A stretch of DNA of 64,000 nucleotides from Prosopocoilus inquinatus (lineage: Eukaryota; Arthropoda; Insecta; Coleoptera; Lucanidae), in contig CM069875.1 in assembly GCA_036172665.1 (NCBI GenBank), positions 25,389,806 to 25,453,805 of the forward strand. The letters run 5' to 3'. Below the pieces are notes generated by a model. The model made no database searches and was not told the origin of the DNA. It saw nothing but the letters and a program-made list of their open reading frames with translations. Each line of letters opens with the position of its first letter. Position 1 is the first letter of the stretch. Positions 59,021 through 64,000 of this stretch are shown here, piece by piece. The translations under genes were made by a program, and so were the position numbers.

Positions 59021-59419
59021 ATACAGGCTGATTCAGAATAAGTGTCCGACCTGTTAGGAGCGTATATACTAAGGTCATTAATGAATTTGCAAGAAATAAA
59101 TTTATCGGGGACATTTCAAAAATCAATCACAAGTTCTATGTCCGAAAGAACAAATTGCGTGTTATACATTTTTTTCGCAGAAACTAATAAACAAAAAGGT
59201 TTTAGAGTTTTGTTTCAAGATAAATGCTAGTGTCTCTTACACTTGTGTCAGCTGTACCATTGCCCTTCAACTAATTTATATCTGAATCTTCAAAGCAATT
59301 TATCTTAAAAACTATGCAAAAAGATCCTTTATGCATATAGACTTTTTTGTTTTGTTTTTTTTTTTTTCGTGTACTATCTGTGCTTAACGAATCGGACACT
59401 TATTTTAAATCACCCCGTC
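59021..59419. mobile_element. MITE with GATTCAGAATAAGTGTCC ends, copy B
   Basis: The left end ACAGGCTGATTCAGAATAAG with TGTCCGACC is mirrored at 59385-59418 (TCGGACACTTATTTTAAATC, ACCCCGT). The interior matches copy A at 54757. The 62-codon frame inside is not a gene. Confidence 0.8.
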
Positions 59420-62258
59420 ACAGGACGGTAAAAGCTATTGAAGATATTGAATCTAAAAATAAAAATTTTGTACTTAAATAAAACTTGTGGTTTATATATG
59501 CAAAAAAATATAAATGTAATTAACAATCGAAACTCAACAAGTTTAACACATATACTAAATTAGACGAGAAAATGATATATGGCATAAAGTATAGTTTCAA
59601 ACAAAATCCTTTATTTCTAAACAGGCACTTAGACCCTTTGGTATGTCACCCCTTCAAGTACAAGGACAAGTAAAATCGAACGGACTGTATACATAATAAA
59701 ATTTATAATAAATCAATAATTAATTATGTTACCTGATACAGTATACATTTACTTTTATGTTATTTATAATTTACGGTTTATGAGTATACCTATTACTAAA
59801 AGCTCACGTTGTTACAATGTGATATAAAGTTCGGTCATATTTGTCTAATACTTCAGTGAAAGTGTATGGGTTAAAAGTCCATCAAAATATTTGCCTTAAT
59901 GATTGTGATTCACAGAGAGATGAAAAATTATTTTGGTTGCCAAAATATACTATTTAATACATTACCCCAATCAATAATTAAAAATTAAAAAATAAATTTC
60001 TAAAATTATTGTTGCAACAAAATTTAGCGATAATAAACTCTTTTCAATCATGCGTCAGATATTATTAAGAAGTTTATAACTAATGAGAATTTGAAACACA
60101 TTTTCTGTATTCAGAAATAAATATAATAACACTCACAAAAGAAATATCTACATAAAGAATTGATTGTGTTTTAAACTTGAAACAATCGTATAATTGCGCG
60201 AATTAATTAACATTTTGCCTGGCACTTTGGGTGAAATGAATTGCAACATTGAAAACTTTTATGGACTGTTTAAATTTCTATGGCATTCTTTGAGTTGAAT
60301 TAACCTACATACTTGCGAACTTTATTTTCATTTCGTTCTCAGAAATTTTAATATTCTATTTCTGATGTTGGACAATGTTGGTAATTATACCCCACTTTTT
60401 AGCAACAGAGAAAATATCTTTTGAATTAACATTTGTTTGAATTCTTTTATTTTATGTATTTTTTTTATTTTTCAATTAAATAAGTCAAACCAAGACTAAC
60501 CACGAAACGAACGTTGTAACCTTGAAAATGGGAATTACTGTTACACTTTCTGTTCATCAAAAGTCTTAAAACTCGATAGTAAAATAAATTAGTAAAGAAG
60601 TATTTGAAACCATATATGTACATATTTGTCTGAAACACTCTTAAGCTCGTTTTAATCGTTCCTTTAATTTATTAGGTGATATCTATTTCTCGGAATAATT
60701 ATTTTTATTAAAATAGTCAAGAAACTCATTGTAAACTATGACGCCTTAAAAATATTAACATAGGCAACTTTTTCTGCTTCTATGCTTTTAGTGTATTATG
60801 AAAATACGAAGTTATGACTGATTTGATTAATGAGTTGCCTATGCTAAAATATTTAAGGGTTTCGATTTAAAATAAGCATCCTATATAAAAACAGATTTCA
60901 TTAACTTGTATCCGAAAAGGCCGATTCCACCTTTACCTTTAAAATATGAAAAATATTTTATTATAGAATGTCTATCCCTAATCTTCTTGCTTTGTCACCC
61001 TTCCCATTGAATTCTGTTAGAAATTGATGAAGCTTCACATCATTTTGATTTGAACATCAAACGAGAGGTCCACAGAAAAAATATTCTCCACACATTGGGC
61101 TACCTTACAGGAAATTTAAGCACTCGTTTAAAGATTTGATTTGTTGTTGGCCATTTTACAAGCGTCTAAAAATTTCTCAGCGTCCTGAATCTGAAAGAAC
61201 CACGCCATTCGTTTAAGCATCAAAAGGCAACCTTTTTGTGACTTACGTAACATAACAATAAGCCATGATGCGTGTATGTATTTTCCCGACTCGTCTGCTG
61301 CAATGTATCAAAGTGATGCGACAAAACTGATTCGCACTTTTTTTATAATATAAAAACCAACCATTTCCTTTGAACCTCTTTTCAGACGAACGCACGCTCT
61401 AAAATAAATTCATTCGGGAATTCAAATTAGTTTCATTTCAAATCGGGACCAACGTTGTTTGATTATATTATTGGATTCCGCAGCCTAAGTAATTTTCTGC
61501 TTGGGTTAATGTAGACGTACTTGATTATTTAATTTGCGTATACGCCTTACATAAAAATCCTAATGTCTTTGAAGATAGCTGCGTGACATTTTATTTAACT
61601 ACACACTTGAAGCACTTTGTTAACGGTTACACTAATAGAAAGAAAAAATAAAGAAGGGGCAGTCTCGTTTAGACACCTCATGAATTCGAGTGTTTTAAGA
61701 AAATTTGCAGTGTGTGTTGAACTTGTATTGTTTTAAATTCATTTTAAGTTATTACAAAAATAGTATGTTTGTAGTATCCGCTTAGTCAGATTTTATTAAA
61801 CCACGATTAAACAGAGAACAATTATTGGATATTAAGATATTAATAAATGTGGATGGAAATTTCGATAAGTTTGTATAAACAGATTTATCGTAACAAATTT
61901 GTTGAGGATATTCGTTTTTATTTATATTCATGTAAAACATTTGTTTGTAATAACTTCCCTGTCCATGTCGGTTTGAACTTGTGATAAGGGTGTCATATAA
62001 TGAGTTGTGAGGTAAAACTGAATGAAATGTAAATCAAATGTATTTGCATTGCTAAAAACAAAAAATCTCTCAATTTTGGGTTGAATTAGAAGATTCTGTT
62101 ATCTAGTCTTAGTTTCTTAAGCCTTAAGCAAAGTGTTCCAGGAAGTTCTTTATATATTCCGAAAAGTTAGTAATCATGTAAATTAGTAATGTATTGTTCT
62201 AGAGGGTCAATGAATAACTATTATAGTAGTAGTATACTAGTTTTATAGGTGTAGTTTA
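59420..62258. other. Long spacer, nothing recognised
   Basis: AT-rich DNA with no supported gene. The part 61200-61560 is of more balanced composition, without an open frame. Confidence 0.4.
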
Positions 62259-63125
62259 AGGATGCACCGATATGGGTCTGGTCAATATATCGGTGAGCCG
62301 ATATATGGGTAAATTGTGGACGATGTATCGGCCAATATTTTAGCCGATAGACCGGCCGATATTAAAAATTCTAACATAATATGTGATGGATTTTCGCACT
62401 CCATGATAAATCCAGGCATTGTAGCAAAACGTTTAAAGGCGGTTTTCAATATACTTTCAATAAGTTCAACTAGTTGAGTGATTAAACGTAAACGTTAATT
62501 TGAAATTGTAAACTTAAACGGCAATTTATAAGTTTTTATTTCGTTGATTTAAAGGCTGCGGTAAGTGAATGGACAAATCATGTCATCAGTTCTTCCAATC
62601 TCCGATTGATCAGATGGTTTGATCAAGTGGAAGAAAGTGAGATTTTTTTGTTTCTAAAATGTCAAATTGTCGTACGTAAAACGTTTGTCGTATTTCTAAC
62701 AAAAATATTGGTTACATTTAACAAAAGTAAGTATAAAATAATTTTAAGTGTCTGCGACTTTCTTTCAGCTAAAATTTTCAAGATAATTATAATCTATGAA
62801 TCATTTTCAATTAACCAAACAGCTAAGGCTGAAAAACAACCTTGGGCCATCGAATTTATTAAATCCTCAAAAAAAAATCCTCAACTATTTGCAAATTATG
62901 CTTTAAGAGAAGCAATATTTCGGACCTGCTCTTATTCCTAGAATAATTGCCGTGGAAGAAATTTATGGTCTGCAATAATTTTGTGCCTTTTCTTTAGAAT
63001 TTTGCTTGTTAAAAAACGGTAACAAAAACGGTGCTACTTTTAAAAATATATAAATACGATTTTCTTGAAATTTTTAAAGTTATCGGTCAAAAATTGGCCG
63101 ATACAGGCCGATACCGACACACAAC
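62259..63125. mobile_element. Degenerate CCGATA-rich element, ends only
   Basis: The left end AGGATGCACCGATATGGG is followed by several GCCGATA/TATCGG motifs. At the right, about 63080-63120, the motifs return as ATCGGTCAAAAATTGGCCGA and GGCCGATACCGAC. The layout resembles hAT MITEs whose ends begin with GGATGCACCGATA, but the matching right terminus and an 8-bp duplication are missing. The 111-codon frame at 62606-62941 is inside and unrecognised. Confidence 0.45.
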
Positions 63126-63479
63126 CACAAATTATTTCAGGACCAATCTTATCCCACCATTTTAATCCTTGATTGCTTGATTGATCTATTTTCTGGGAGT
63201 CAATTCAAGATAATTTTGTTATGCTTCGTAGGCCTTCTGGACTTATCTAATTTCCTTGTATTTTTTAATCTTAAAGTCTTAACAGTGGGCATTCTTTTGA
63301 ATATATTTTGGGCTTATAAATCTATTTTTAATATTTCGGCCTGCATAATTATTCATTTAAGGAGTTTCTGGGCGCTTCATACCGTACAACCTTAAACGTT
63401 AAATTAAAGATATATAAAAATAGAAAAAAGATGATTAACTGATAATCAAAATTAGAAAAAATATATCGTCAAATGTAAT

Positions 63480-64000
63480 AAGTAATGAATCAAAGACAAA
63501 ATACGATCGTGGATGAAGACAAAACGTAAATAAATATATAGGTATAAAACTATATAAATATTGATAACCAAAAATTCAATCGGTAAATATTAAAGATTAA
63601 AACGAAATAAACTCAAACTGAGCAAATAAAAAAAGCAACAAGTCAATCAATCGTTACTTAAAAAATAAAAAATTGTATCAAATAAAATCTAACGAAAGAA
63701 AAACAAAAAAAAAAGATTATAGACGAAAATAAAAAGTATATTCAAAAATATAATTACAAAATCAAATCAAATCGTGTGAAAAAGAAAACAAAAATGGCCA
63801 ACGATCGAAGGGATTAAAATAAACTCAAATAGAGTAAATAAAACAAAAGACCATCAATTAATAATCAATAAATAAAAACAAATAGATAAAAGAGAAAACA
63901 GAAATGGTGATTGATCTAAAGGATTAAAATGTAAAACAAATTCAATTTGAGTAAATAAAACAAAACCAAAAGATGATCAATTTAATCAATAAATAAAAAA
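63480..64000. repeat. A-rich minisatellite running off the window
   Basis: A unit of about 110 bp recurs: AAATGGCCAACGATCGAAGG at 63791 corresponds to AAATGGTGATTGATCTAAAG at 63902. Both are followed by ATTAAAAT, a CAAATAGAGTAAATAAAACA-like stretch and ATCAATAAATAAAAA. Earlier units back to about 63480 are more diverged. The array continues beyond the right edge. Confidence 0.6.

Overview
This window looks like AT-rich insect nuclear DNA. The evidence is arthropod-type neuropeptide exons, a mellifera-like mariner, decayed Jockey-type and RTE-type non-LTR retrotransposons, a tRNA-derived SINE family and many MITEs. A beetle would fit, but the sequence alone does not prove it. There are no bacterial-style operons; almost all of the DNA is intron, intergenic sequence and mobile elements, and most open frames are chance.

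The host genes are two adjacent, same-strand (minus) members of the allatostatin-C (PISCF/somatostatin-like) neuropeptide family. The last coding exon of allatostatin C is at 8297-8500 (mature peptide QSRFRQCYFNPVSCF after KR). The last coding exon of a paralogue, most likely allatostatin double C, is at 15730-15975 (IRCHFNAITCF followed by Gly-Lys). I also find a signal-peptide exon at 26676-26780 (5' UTR to 26799) with matching phase-0 splice sites. It probably joins the paralogue exon across a 10.7 kb intron to give a 116-residue precursor. The signal-peptide exon of allatostatin C itself was not found.

Layout. 1-8.3 kb: mostly featureless, with one SINE, an inverted-repeat element and two MITE remnants. 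8.3-15.7 kb: the allatostatin C exon, two more SINE copies, a Harbinger-like MITE and a 2.7 kb inverted-repeat element. 16-26.7 kb (paralogue intron): nested hAT-like and TA-flanked elements, a three-unit tandem array with MITEs inside its units, a 476 bp fold-back element, an LTR-like tandem duplication and an RTE remnant. 27.4-28.7 kb: a near-complete mariner whose reading frame runs through its own right terminal repeat. 31-31.85 kb: a retroelement insertion with a 12-bp target-site duplication that carries a complete type-I hammerhead ribozyme fold. 33-47 kb: mostly featureless, with a 192-bp duplication and an interrupted LINE. 47-55 kb: two hAT MITEs, a fold-back element rich in CCCCATAA-like motifs, two LINE remnants and further MITEs. 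57-64 kb: purine-rich minisatellites, another MITE and a degenerate CCGATA-rich inverted repeat.

The most notable signal is a dispersed family of short retroelement units (about 16.6, 14.2, 31.0 and 41.7 kb). Three copies have 12-13 bp target-site duplications. Two of them carry CUGANGA-stem-GAAA cores, and at 31.7 kb stems I, II and III and the GUC cleavage site can all be read from the sequence. This resembles the ribozyme-bearing terminal repeats of Penelope-like elements, though no Penelope reading frame is present.
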